Source of the DNA: CBDTYW01 sp965364735
GTDB lineage: Bacteria > Actinomycetota > Nitriliruptoria > Nitriliruptorales > Nitriliruptoraceae
Direction of reading: 5' to 3'
NCBI GenBank assembly: GCA_965364735.1
Contig: CBDTYW010000021.1
Coordinates: 1 to 23,061, forward strand
DNA length: 23,061 nt
The notes beneath the pieces are model-generated. The model saw only the letters and a program-made list of their open reading frames with translations, ran no database searches and had not been told where the DNA came from. Positions 16,582 to 22,791 of this stretch are shown one piece after another (the stretch's first letter is position 1; each line of letters begins with the position of its first letter). The position numbers and the translations under genes are program-made.

Positions 16582-17370
16582 TCAGGGGCGGGATTCGTGG
16601 GAAGGGGCCTGCTTGAACATGAGGCGACCGGCCTTGCGGGGCAGGTTCGCGACAGCCATGAGGGGGGCCATGAAGGTCGGGAATCGCACCTCGGGCTCGT
16701 CGTTGGTGATCGCTCCGATCACGCCTGTCACGAAGCTCTCCATCGTCGTGGCATCGCGGCCCTGGGACTGCTCGGCCATCATCCTGAGCGGGCCGTACGA
16801 ACGGGCCTCGGCGTCCATGTCGGTCTTCACGGACGCGAAGTGCACCGTGGTGAACCCGATCGGGTGGTCGCGGAGGTCGGCGCGCAGGCCGGCGGTGAAG
16901 TGTGAGAGGCCGGACTTCGACGCCCCGTACGCGACGAGGCCCGGCGGGGCGATGACCGCCGCCATGGACGAGATGTTGACGACGTGGCCCGCCCGGCGTT
17001 CGATCATCTGCGGAAGAAGCCGGTGGGTCAGGTGCATCGGGGCGAGCAGGTTGACCGTCATGATCCGGTCGATCTCGTCCGGGGTGCGGTCGACGAACCA
17101 GCCGACCCCGGCGACGCCCGCGTTGTTGATCAGCACGTCGACGGGGCCGTCGGAGAGCACCCGCGCGACGAGGTCGTCGATGGTGGTCAGGTCGGAGAGG
17201 TCACACGGGTAGGCGGTGCCGCCGACGTCGTCCGCGACGGCGGTCAGGTCATCTGAAGGCCGGGCGACCAACGCGACCTTGGATCCCGCGGCGGCGAGTC
17301 CGCGAGCGAGCCCGGCGCCGATGCCGCGCGACGCCCCGGTCAGCAGAACCCGTCGGCCATTGAGCTGCAT
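16582..17370 (-). CDS. Short-chain dehydrogenase/reductase
   Basis: This 262-residue classical SDR has the NAD(P)-binding glycine motif TGASRGIG at residues 11-18 (the R15 after Ser suggests NADP preference), NNAG at 82-85, N107, catalytic S135, and Y148 and K152 in YGASK. Substrate unknown. The C-terminal 60 residues carry extra basic and hydrophobic sequence (FMAPLMAVANLPRKAGRLMFKQ), as in SDRs that act on lipids, which is inference. ATG 17370 is supported by GGGAG about seven bases upstream. The frame stays open upstream through copies 3 and 4 of the palindromic repeat, but that extension only translates the repeats and is rejected. The gene is flanked on both sides by inverted pairs of the repeat. 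Confidence 0.9.
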   Translation of the reverse strand: MQLNGRRVLLTGASRGIGAGLARGLAAAGSKVALVARPSDDLTAVADDVGGTAYPCDLSDLTTIDDLVARVLSDGPVDVLINNAGVAGVGWFVDRTPDEIDRIMTVNLLAPMHLTHRLLPQMIERRAGHVVNISSMAAVIAPPGLVAYGASKSGLSHFTAGLRADLRDHPIGFTTVHFASVKTDMDAEARSYGPLRMMAEQSQGRDATTMESFVTGVIGAITNDEPEVRFPTFMAPLMAVANLPRKAGRLMFKQAPSHESRP

Positions 17371-17421
17371 CGTCGTCTCCCACGTCGGCCGCAACCTACC
17401 CGCGGCGCCCGGGCCACTCCG

Positions 17422-17466
17422 CGAGCGATGTCGAAACCTGCACCACGCAGGGAAATCCATCGCTCG
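17422..17466 (-). repeat. 45-bp palindromic (REP-like) repeat, copy 3
   Basis: Inverted relative to copies 1 and 2, and identical to copy 4. The 9-bp ends CGAGCGATG and CATCGCTCG and the inner 5-bp stem (CCTGC, GCAGG) are perfect. It lies between the dehydrogenase start and the end of the dipeptidase gene, in sense orientation for the latter's transcript. Confidence 0.92.
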
Positions 17467-17484
17467 GCGCACCGGGTGCTCCCG

Positions 17485-17529
17485 CGAGCGATGTCGAAAC
17501 CTGCACCACGCAGGGAAATCCATCGCTCG
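17485..17529 (-). repeat. 45-bp palindromic (REP-like) repeat, copy 4
   Basis: Identical in all 45 bases to copy 3 and separated from it by 18 unrelated bases. It is the first element met by transcripts leaving the dipeptidase gene, 52 bases after its stop codon. The flanking bases extend the palindrome slightly (GCC before, CGG after, on the minus strand). Confidence 0.92.
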
Positions 17530-17581
17530 GCGGGTGTTGGGGTGTGTGCGTTGGGGTGTGGGGCGTCGGGGCGTCGGGGCG

Positions 17582-18304
17582 TCAGACGGTGGGGGAGATG
17601 GGGCCGAAGCGGGCGGGGCGGCCGGTGATGGCCGACCACCGCGCCGTGCCGGTCTCGAAGTGCCACCACTCGAGGTGGTGGACGACGAAGTCCGCCGCGG
17701 ACATCGCGGAGAAGAGCAACCGACGGAGATCGCGGGCGTCCGTGTCGGAGACGTCGATCGACGCAGACTCGAGCGCGTCAGGGTGGGCGCGGGGTCCGAA
17801 GTGGTCGAAGTCGGTGCCGAGCGAGAGCGGCACGCCGTCGAAGGTGAGGGTGAGGTCGGCGGTGGCGCCGGTGAGATGCGGAGGCGGCGTCGTCGGATCC
17901 GGCGACGGGGCGCTGATGTAGCCGAGCGGTGCCGCCTCGCCGAGCGTTTCGTAGAGGAGGCTCTGCAGGGCCAGGGGTCGCCAGGCGTCGTAGACCGCCA
18001 GCCCGAAGCCGGACGGCAGTGACGACGACACCGCGGCGAGGCGCTCGGCGATCTCTCGGCGGATCAACGAGACGCGCAGCGCCCCGTCCCAGCCGACCGC
18101 CCGATACGCAGCGAGGTCGACGATCCCGGCGTCGGTGACCGGCACCAGCACGCCAGCGACCTGCTCGAGGACCGGAGCGCAGACGGCATCGATGATCGGC
18201 GAGGGCAACGGAGCCGGCGCGACGTCGGCGCGTGCAGCGGCCCCCGCGGCCATCAGCTCAGAGCTCGACAGCGGGGAGAAGTTCGTCAGCGACGAGAGCG
18301 GCAC
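17582..18304 (-). CDS. VanX-like D-alanyl-D-alanine dipeptidase (M15D)
   Basis: The 240-residue protein has the catalytic layout of VanX-type zinc dipeptidases, which split D-Ala-D-Ala: R109 in YDAWRP, zinc ligands H143 and D150 in HLTGATADLTL (VanX has HxxGxAxD followed by LTL), GTDFDHFG after it, and E212 with zinc ligand H215 in EWWHFE. The H-D spacing of seven and E-H spacing of three match VanX. There is no signal peptide, so it would act in the cytoplasm, in cell-wall recycling, nutrient use or glycopeptide resistance; no vanH, vanA or vanRS gene is nearby, which speaks against a resistance cassette. The GTG start at 18304 lies three bases after the thioesterase stop, suggesting translational coupling; ATG 18253 is an alternative start. 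Confidence 0.85.
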   Translation of the reverse strand: MPLSSLTNFSPLSSSELMAAGAAARADVAPAPLPSPIIDAVCAPVLEQVAGVLVPVTDAGIVDLAAYRAVGWDGALRVSLIRREIAERLAAVSSSLPSGFGLAVYDAWRPLALQSLLYETLGEAAPLGYISAPSPDPTTPPPHLTGATADLTLTFDGVPLSLGTDFDHFGPRAHPDALESASIDVSDTDARDLRRLLFSAMSAADFVVHHLEWWHFETGTARWSAITGRPARFGPISPTV

Positions 18305-18307
18305 CGG

Positions 18308-18706
18308 TCAGGCAGCGCCGGCCGCGGCGTTGACCTTGCCCATGAAGCGGGCCTCGTCCACGAGCACCCGACGGTGTCGGACCTTCGCGACGACGACGTC
18401 GCCGGAGCGCACGATGACGGAGAACTCCAGCCGGCGGCCGTGGTGGCCGACCAGCGTCGCGTCAGCGGTGACCTCGTCACCGATCGCGGACGGCTTGTCG
18501 TGGTTGACCTCGGCCCAGGTGCCGACCGACGTCTGCCCCTCGTCCAGGTCGTTGCAGATGGCCGCGACGCAGGCGCGCTCCGCGAGCTCCAGCACGGCAG
18601 GCGTGCCGAGCACGGGCACCGTGCCGCTGCCGATCGCGAGCGCGGTGTTCTCCTCGCGCACCTTCAACGAGGTGTGCTCGCGCAGGCCGGGGTCGCAGTT
18701 GCCCAT
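18308..18706 (-). CDS. Hot-dog thioesterase, FlK-like
   Basis: The 132-residue protein is a single hot-dog domain. T35, E43 and H69 have the same spacing (8 and 26) as the Thr42-Glu50-His76 catalytic triad of the fluoroacetyl-CoA thioesterase FlK of Streptomyces cattleya, and the surrounding text (GTPAVLELAERACVAAI, VGTWAEVNH) fits that group. Such homologues hydrolyse various small acyl-CoAs, so fluoroacetate specificity should not be assumed. ATG 18706 matches the domain start; the frame is open further upstream to 18940 but that part is low-complexity Ser/Arg sequence with no homology signal. It is the first gene of a two-gene operon with the dipeptidase. Confidence 0.85.
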   Translation of the reverse strand: MGNCDPGLREHTSLKVREENTALAIGSGTVPVLGTPAVLELAERACVAAICNDLDEGQTSVGTWAEVNHDKPSAIGDEVTADATLVGHHGRRLEFSVIVRSGDVVVAKVRHRRVLVDEARFMGKVNAAAGAA

Positions 18707-18812
18707 CGTGGAGTCCGTTCGTGCAGCCGAACTGACCGGTCGGCTGGAAGTGGACCGAGACGAGGTTCGCGTGGATGAAGCGGCACCCACGCGTCGAGAC
18801 GGCCGACCCAAG

Positions 18813-18840
18813 ATGGTAACGATCCGGGATCTTCCGTCCA
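18813..18840 (-). promoter_or_regulatory. Candidate sigma-70-type promoter for the thioesterase-dipeptidase operon
   Basis: On the minus strand TGGACG (18840-18835) and TACCAT (18818-18813) are 16 bases apart, a fair match to the -35 and -10 boxes of a primary sigma factor, in one of the less GC-rich spots of the 282-base interval between divergent genes. It would leave a leader of about 100 bases. Confidence 0.35.
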
Positions 18841-18988
18841 TACCGCTGTGCACTCCGACGGACACCACCGTGCGCTTCGCGAAGACCGCGAGCGAACCCG
18901 GTTGGTGCCCGCGGCCCGCCCGGTGGCACCCTGTCGCCACCTACCGGCCCACCTCGCGGCCGACCTGCTTCCCAGAAGGCCCTCAGAC

Positions 18989-19819
18989 GTGGATTCCTCC
19001 GCCGCCGTGCTGGCGCTCGTGCTCGCAGAGACCGCTGTGGGCGGCCTCCTGCTGCTCTGGCTGCTCCCGACCTGGGGCAAGATCCGTCACGGCTACGAGA
19101 TCCTGCTCGGCTCCACCCTCGGCCTGATGGCCTGGGGCGGCTGGGCATCGCTGCGCAGCGCGCTGGACTCCGCGGGGACGGTCGACGAGAGCCTCGCGAC
19201 CAACGCCACACGGCTGCTGCTGGCCACGGCGATCCTGTCCGGGCTGTCGTGCGTCGCCCTGCTCGCCAAGGTCAACGTCGTCGGCCGGGTGCTCGGGATC
19301 CTGTCGATGCTCGCCGGCCTCGCGTCCTTCGTGCCGATCGCGGCGATCCGCGCTGCGGTCCCCGGAGGCAGCGGCCAGATCCTCGGCGTCATCGAGCTGC
19401 TGCTCGGGGCGTTCCTGCTCGGGGCGATCTGGGACGGGATGATCCTCGGCCACTGGTACCTCGTGGAGCGCAAGCTCTCGAACAAGTACATGATCTGGAT
19501 GGCGTGGGCGAACGTCGCGGCGGTCGTCGCAGGCGTCGTCGCGGTGGGCCTCAGCGCCATCAACCCGATCCCGTGCGCCGGTCTCGAGTCCGGTCCCGCG
19601 GCCGCCTGCGCCAGCACGTTCTCGCCGCTGCTCGGCATCGGCAACATGACGATCATGATCGGCGTCGGCGTGCTCTCGCTGATCGCGGTGATCGCCGGGT
19701 TCAACGTGAAGCTCGCCAAGGAGGGCGGCCGTTCGATCCAGGCGTCCACCGGGATGTTCTACCTGGCCGTCATCCTCGCGCCCGCTGCGGAGTTCGCGGC
19801 CAAGGTCCGGTTCTTCTGA
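18989..19819 (+). CDS. Polytopic membrane protein of unknown function
   Basis: The 276-residue product is strongly hydrophobic, with about seven membrane segments; examples are LALVLAETAVGGLLLLWLLP at the N-terminus, LLLATAILSGLSCVALLA, ILGVIELLLGAFLLGAIWDG, WMAWANVAAVVAGVVAVGL and FYLAVILAPAAEFAA near the end. The motif GMILGHWYLVERKLSNK after the fifth segment, with a His and aromatic residues at the membrane edge, is its most distinctive part and might bind a cofactor (inference). Two cysteines (PIPCAG, AAACAST) sit in one loop. No family was recognised. GTG 18989 is chosen because AGAAGG (18974-18979) is nine bases upstream and membrane sequence begins at once. It is convergent with the O-methyltransferase gene. 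Confidence 0.82.
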   Translation: MDSSAAVLALVLAETAVGGLLLLWLLPTWGKIRHGYEILLGSTLGLMAWGGWASLRSALDSAGTVDESLATNATRLLLATAILSGLSCVALLAKVNVVGRVLGILSMLAGLASFVPIAAIRAAVPGGSGQILGVIELLLGAFLLGAIWDGMILGHWYLVERKLSNKYMIWMAWANVAAVVAGVVAVGLSAINPIPCAGLESGPAAACASTFSPLLGIGNMTIMIGVGVLSLIAVIAGFNVKLAKEGGRSIQASTGMFYLAVILAPAAEFAAKVRFF

Positions 19820-19862
19820 GAACGGCTCCTGGCGCCGACTCCCGGGGCCCGGCTTCTGGGCG

Positions 19863-20414
19863 TCAGCCGGGGAGCTGACGGCTCGCGAGCACGATGCCGT
19901 CGTCGAGCGGCAGGCCTGCGCAGATGAAGCGCTCATCGTCCATGAGGAGGTCGAAGACCGGATCGCCGGGCCCGTCCATCGGCAGCATCACGAAGACGCC
20001 GTCCGGGGTCAGCAGGCGAGCGGCCTCCTCGACGGTCGTGGCGGCGTCCTGGTTGGTGGTCGTCACGACGACCAGCTCGTAGCCGCCGTCGGTCAGACGG
20101 TCGAGGACGTCGAGCGGGGCGCCCTGGATCAGGCGCACGGACTCGTTCAGCCCGAATGCGTCGAAGGTGTCGCGCGTCATCCCGTGCTGGTGGGCGTCGG
20201 GCTCGATGACGGTCAGGACGCTGCGTTCCGGCATGCCGTCGAGGACGGCGAGACCGGTCACGCCACCGCGTGAGCCGACCACGACCGCGTGCTTCGCGTT
20301 GACCTTGCGGGTGACCCAGCGGAGCAGTGAGCAGACGGCGGCCGACGGGGCGGCACCGACCTGCTCAGCGCGTTCGCGGGCCTCCGTGAGGGCCTCGTGC
20401 TCGATCACCTGCAT
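19863..20414 (-). CDS. Divergent O-methyltransferase-like protein
   Basis: The 183-residue protein looks like a SAM-dependent methyltransferase of the family-3 O-methyltransferase type: helical N-terminus, then HAVVVGSRGGVTGLAVLD as glycine-rich motif I, the acidic VIEPD at the end of strand 2, and LTPDGVFVMLPM as a later core strand. It lacks the usual metal-binding aspartates after strand 4 (here VVVTTTNQDA), so it may not use a divalent metal or may be inactive. Position argues for the Rv1220c group, which in mycobacteria stands divergent from sigE exactly as here. ATG 20414 has GGAG six bases upstream. Long upstream extension of this frame across the sigma-factor gene is spurious. Confidence 0.78.
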   Translation of the reverse strand: MQVIEHEALTEARERAEQVGAAPSAAVCSLLRWVTRKVNAKHAVVVGSRGGVTGLAVLDGMPERSVLTVIEPDAHQHGMTRDTFDAFGLNESVRLIQGAPLDVLDRLTDGGYELVVVTTTNQDAATTVEEAARLLTPDGVFVMLPMDGPGDPVFDLLMDDERFICAGLPLDDGIVLASRQLPG

Positions 20415-20488
20415 GACGTCTCCAGGAACGTGGTGGGACCGCGCACAACCGTACCGGCCACGTCGTGCGGCCCATCGGTAGTGCGATC

Positions 20489-20515
20489 GGGAACGAACCA
20501 CTCGGTGGAGACGTT
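20489..20515 (+). promoter_or_regulatory. Candidate ECF sigma-E promoter upstream of the sigma factor gene
   Basis: GGGAAC at 20489-20494 and CGTT at 20512-20515 are 17 bases apart, matching the GGAAC / CGTT pattern of actinobacterial sigma-E and sigma-H type promoters. The gene start is about 100 bases downstream. This suggests that the sigma factor transcribes its own operon. Confidence 0.45.
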
Positions 20516-20615
20516 GACCGGACCCCCGGCTGAACGGACCCACGTGGCATCCCGCCGCACCTCCTCCAGGACCTATCCTGATGGTGGCCACTGGACCCGG
20601 ACCGTGGGCAACACG

Positions 20616-21233
20616 ATGAATGATCCCGACAGCACCGAGCTCCGTGAGCCGGACCCGGTCCCCACGTGGGACGAGGTCGCCGAGCGCTACGGCGACAAGG
20701 TCTTCACGATGGCCTACCGCCTCACCGGCGATGCCGAAGAGGCCAAGGATCTGGCCCAGGACGTCTTTGTCCGCGTCTACCGCAATCTGGACAAGTACTC
20801 GCCGGGCACCTTCGAGGGCTGGCTCTACCGCATCACCAAGAACCTCTTCCTCGACAAGATCCGCCGTCGCAAGCGCTACCGGATGGAGTCGCTGCCGGAC
20901 GAGGAGTGGAAGCAGCCCGCAGACGACCAGCCGGGTCCCGAGGACCGCATGGAGCAGGGGATGCTCCGCGGCGACATCGAGCAGGCGATCATCGCGCTCC
21001 CGCCGACCTTCCGGACGGCCGTCGTCATGTGTGACGTGCAGGGCCTGACCTACGACGAGATCGCCGACGCGACCGGCTGGCCGCTCGGCACCGTGCGCTC
21101 CCGCATCCACCGCGGCCGCAAGCTGCTGCGCGCTGCGCTGACCCCGATCAACCCGACCCAGCAGCCCGCCACGGATGACGACGTTGTCGTCGTGGTGCCT
21201 GAACCAGCAGCTGAGGCGGTCACGCATGGCTGA
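20616..21233 (+). CDS. sigE: ECF RNA polymerase sigma factor, SigE-like
   Basis: The 205-residue protein has sigma region 2 at about residues 24-90 (AYRLTGDAEEAKDLAQDVFVR, the DNA-melting and -10 recognition part, with FEGWLYRITKNLFLDKIRRR) and region 4 at about 118-172 (LPPTFRTAVVMCDVQGLTYDEIA then the helix-turn-helix GWPLGTVRSRIHRGRKLL). It lacks regions 1 and 3, as expected for an ECF factor. The order O-methyltransferase (divergent), sigma factor, zinc anti-sigma factor is that of Mycobacterium sigE, an envelope-stress regulator. ATG 20616 gives the expected N-terminus; an in-frame GTG lies four codons earlier, and neither has a strong ribosome binding site. It overlaps the anti-sigma gene by eight bases. 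Confidence 0.9.
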   Translation: MNDPDSTELREPDPVPTWDEVAERYGDKVFTMAYRLTGDAEEAKDLAQDVFVRVYRNLDKYSPGTFEGWLYRITKNLFLDKIRRRKRYRMESLPDEEWKQPADDQPGPEDRMEQGMLRGDIEQAIIALPPTFRTAVVMCDVQGLTYDEIADATGWPLGTVRSRIHRGRKLLRAALTPINPTQQPATDDDVVVVVPEPAAEAVTHG

Positions 21234-21642
21234 CGTCTGTGCGACCGAGCAGTGGCGCCTCTCGGCGTACCTGGACGGTGAGCTGACGGACGCGCAGGCC
21301 ACGGCGATCACCGCACACGCGAACACCTGCGACGGATGCTTCGGTGAGCTCCAGCGACTGGGAGAGGCCCGTTCCCGGCTCCGTCAGCTCGCGCAGAGCC
21401 CCGGCTCGATCGACCTGTTCGCTGGCATCGAGGAGCTCGAGCGACGCCGCCTTCGCCGGCTCCGTCGCTTCGCGGCGATCTCGATCGGTTCCGGTGCGAC
21501 GATGATGGCGCTGTCCGTCGTCGCCGCGCTCACCGAGCCGGCACCTCCGACGATCCGCCCGCCCGTCGAGGTGTTCGTCGTGGACCACGTCGCCCGAACC
21601 GGCGGTGGTCCGATCCTCACGCCGGTCGACCTCGGTCGCTGA
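21226..21642 (+). CDS. Zinc-type (ZAS) transmembrane anti-sigma factor, RseA-like
   Basis: The 138-residue protein starts with a ZAS domain: C5, LSAYLDGELT, then H31, C35 and C38 in HANTCDGC (HxxxCxxC), the zinc site that holds the cognate sigma factor. A basic stretch ERRRLRRLRR precedes one membrane segment (about 81-103) and a 35-residue external tail (TEPAPPTIRPPVEVFVVDH). Unlike mycobacterial RseA, which is described as lacking a membrane span, this form could be cut at the membrane to release the sigma factor. The start codon ATG 21226 overlaps the sigma-factor stop by eight bases, so both are made in step. The next gene begins three bases after its stop. Confidence 0.88.
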   Translation: MADVCATEQWRLSAYLDGELTDAQATAITAHANTCDGCFGELQRLGEARSRLRQLAQSPGSIDLFAGIEELERRRLRRLRRFAAISIGSGATMMALSVVAALTEPAPPTIRPPVEVFVVDHVARTGGGPILTPVDLGR

Positions 21643-21645
21643 CCC

Positions 21646-22746
21646 GTGCGCTCGAACCCCGCCCGCGGATCGTCGGTCACCCTCGCTGTCGTGCTGGCCG
21701 TCGCCCTGACGGCGCCGGTCACCGCGCAGGAGGGCGAGACCGGCGCCGGGACGTCCAGCTCCGGGGTGGAGGTCCTCGAGCGTGCGCTCACCTCCAGCGG
21801 AGGCCGGTCCTACCGGGCTCGCGCGGTGGTGATCGGCATGGAGGACAGCGGTCCGGACATCACCGAGATGCACCTCCGGGTCGGCCGTGACGGGCTGCTC
21901 CAGGTGGGCAGCACCGAGTCGTGGATGGTCACGCGCGCCCCGCAGGCCGGCGTCTACTGGTCGGAGGAGCCGAGCCTGCTGCTCGCCCTCGGTGCGGTCG
22001 ATGCGACCCACCTGTCGATCGATCGGCTGCTCAAGCGCTACGACGTGATGAGCGACGGGCGCGCTGACCTGGTGACGGGGCCCGCGCTCGTGCTGGGGCT
22101 GCGTCCCACGGGAGCTGACCACGATCGGGAGCGTCTCTACGTCGACGAGGCGACCGACCTCGTGGTGCGGCGCGAGACCTTCGACGCCGACGGTCGGCCG
22201 ACCCGGCTGATCGCCTTCACCTCGCTCGACGTCGTCGCGGAGATGCCGGCGGTCGACGGGCTTCCGGGCTCGCCGGCGACCGAGCACATCGTGCAGGCCG
22301 GCGGCCGCAGCACGATGAGCCCGGACTCGCTCGAAATCCTCGACGACACCGGCTGGGAGGTCCCCGCGGGGCTCCCGGGCGGCTTCGACCTCGACACCGG
22401 CTACGCCCTGTCCAGCGAGGAAGGCGGAGCGCTGCACCTCGTCTACAGCGACGGGCTCTACACGCTCTCGATCTACCAGCAACACGGCGATCTCGACCCC
22501 ACGAGCGCCCTCGGGGCGGTCGCCTCGACGGCCGGCGACGGCCGGGTCTGGCGCTGGCCGGGTGCGGATCCGGAGCGCGCGATCTGGTCGCGCGACGGCC
22601 TGACCTACACCGCCGTGTCCGACGCGCCGGCCGACGCGCTGCTGCTGGCGCTTGCCGGCCTGCCGACGGAGACCCCACCATCGCTCGTGCAGCGGACCCG
22701 TTCCCGGGCCGCCCGCGTCGGACGCTGGCTCTGGCCCTTCGGCTGA
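21646..22746 (+). CDS. Exported MucB/RseB-like sigma-E regulatory protein
   Basis: The 366-residue product has a signal peptide (LAVVLAVALTAPVTAQ). The first domain (about 45-190) looks like the LolA-like lipid-sensing fold of MucB/RseB, with the tell-tale GPALVLGLRP and the strand ERLYVDEATDLVVRRE. The second (about 210-310) has VPAGLPGGFDLDTGYAL and LHLVYSDGLYTLSIY, close in form to the RseB C-terminal domain. In Gram-negative bacteria RseB binds the outside part of the anti-sigma factor and protects it from cleavage; here a similar partner, the anti-sigma tail, is encoded three bases upstream. A basic tail (RSRAARVGRWLWPFG) ends the protein. Start GTG 21646 follows from operon spacing and the signal peptide. 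Assignment is by motif and context. Confidence 0.8.
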   Translation: MRSNPARGSSVTLAVVLAVALTAPVTAQEGETGAGTSSSGVEVLERALTSSGGRSYRARAVVIGMEDSGPDITEMHLRVGRDGLLQVGSTESWMVTRAPQAGVYWSEEPSLLLALGAVDATHLSIDRLLKRYDVMSDGRADLVTGPALVLGLRPTGADHDRERLYVDEATDLVVRRETFDADGRPTRLIAFTSLDVVAEMPAVDGLPGSPATEHIVQAGGRSTMSPDSLEILDDTGWEVPAGLPGGFDLDTGYALSSEEGGALHLVYSDGLYTLSIYQQHGDLDPTSALGAVASTAGDGRVWRWPGADPERAIWSRDGLTYTAVSDAPADALLLALAGLPTETPPSLVQRTRSRAARVGRWLWPFG

Positions 22747-22791
22747 TCCTCAACCACGTTCCCTTCCCGCCTTCTGATCCTGGATCTTCCC

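Noticed and set aside
17371..17523. N-terminal extension of the dehydrogenase through the repeats
   Set aside because: The extension only translates the palindromic repeats; ATG 17370 has a good ribosome binding site and begins the Rossmann fold correctly.
16457..17529. CRISPR array formed by the 45-bp repeats
   Set aside because: Only two copies per cluster, spacers of 17-18 bases, the two clusters are inverted around a gene, and no cas gene is present.
18707..18940. N-terminal extension of the thioesterase
   Set aside because: The upstream codons are Ser/Arg-rich without domain character, and the FlK-like domain starts at the ATG at 18706.
20415..21326. Extension of the O-methyltransferase frame across the sigma-factor gene
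   Set aside because: Open only by GC-rich antisense effect; the ATG at 20414 has a GGAG ribosome binding site and the sigma factor on the other strand is certain.
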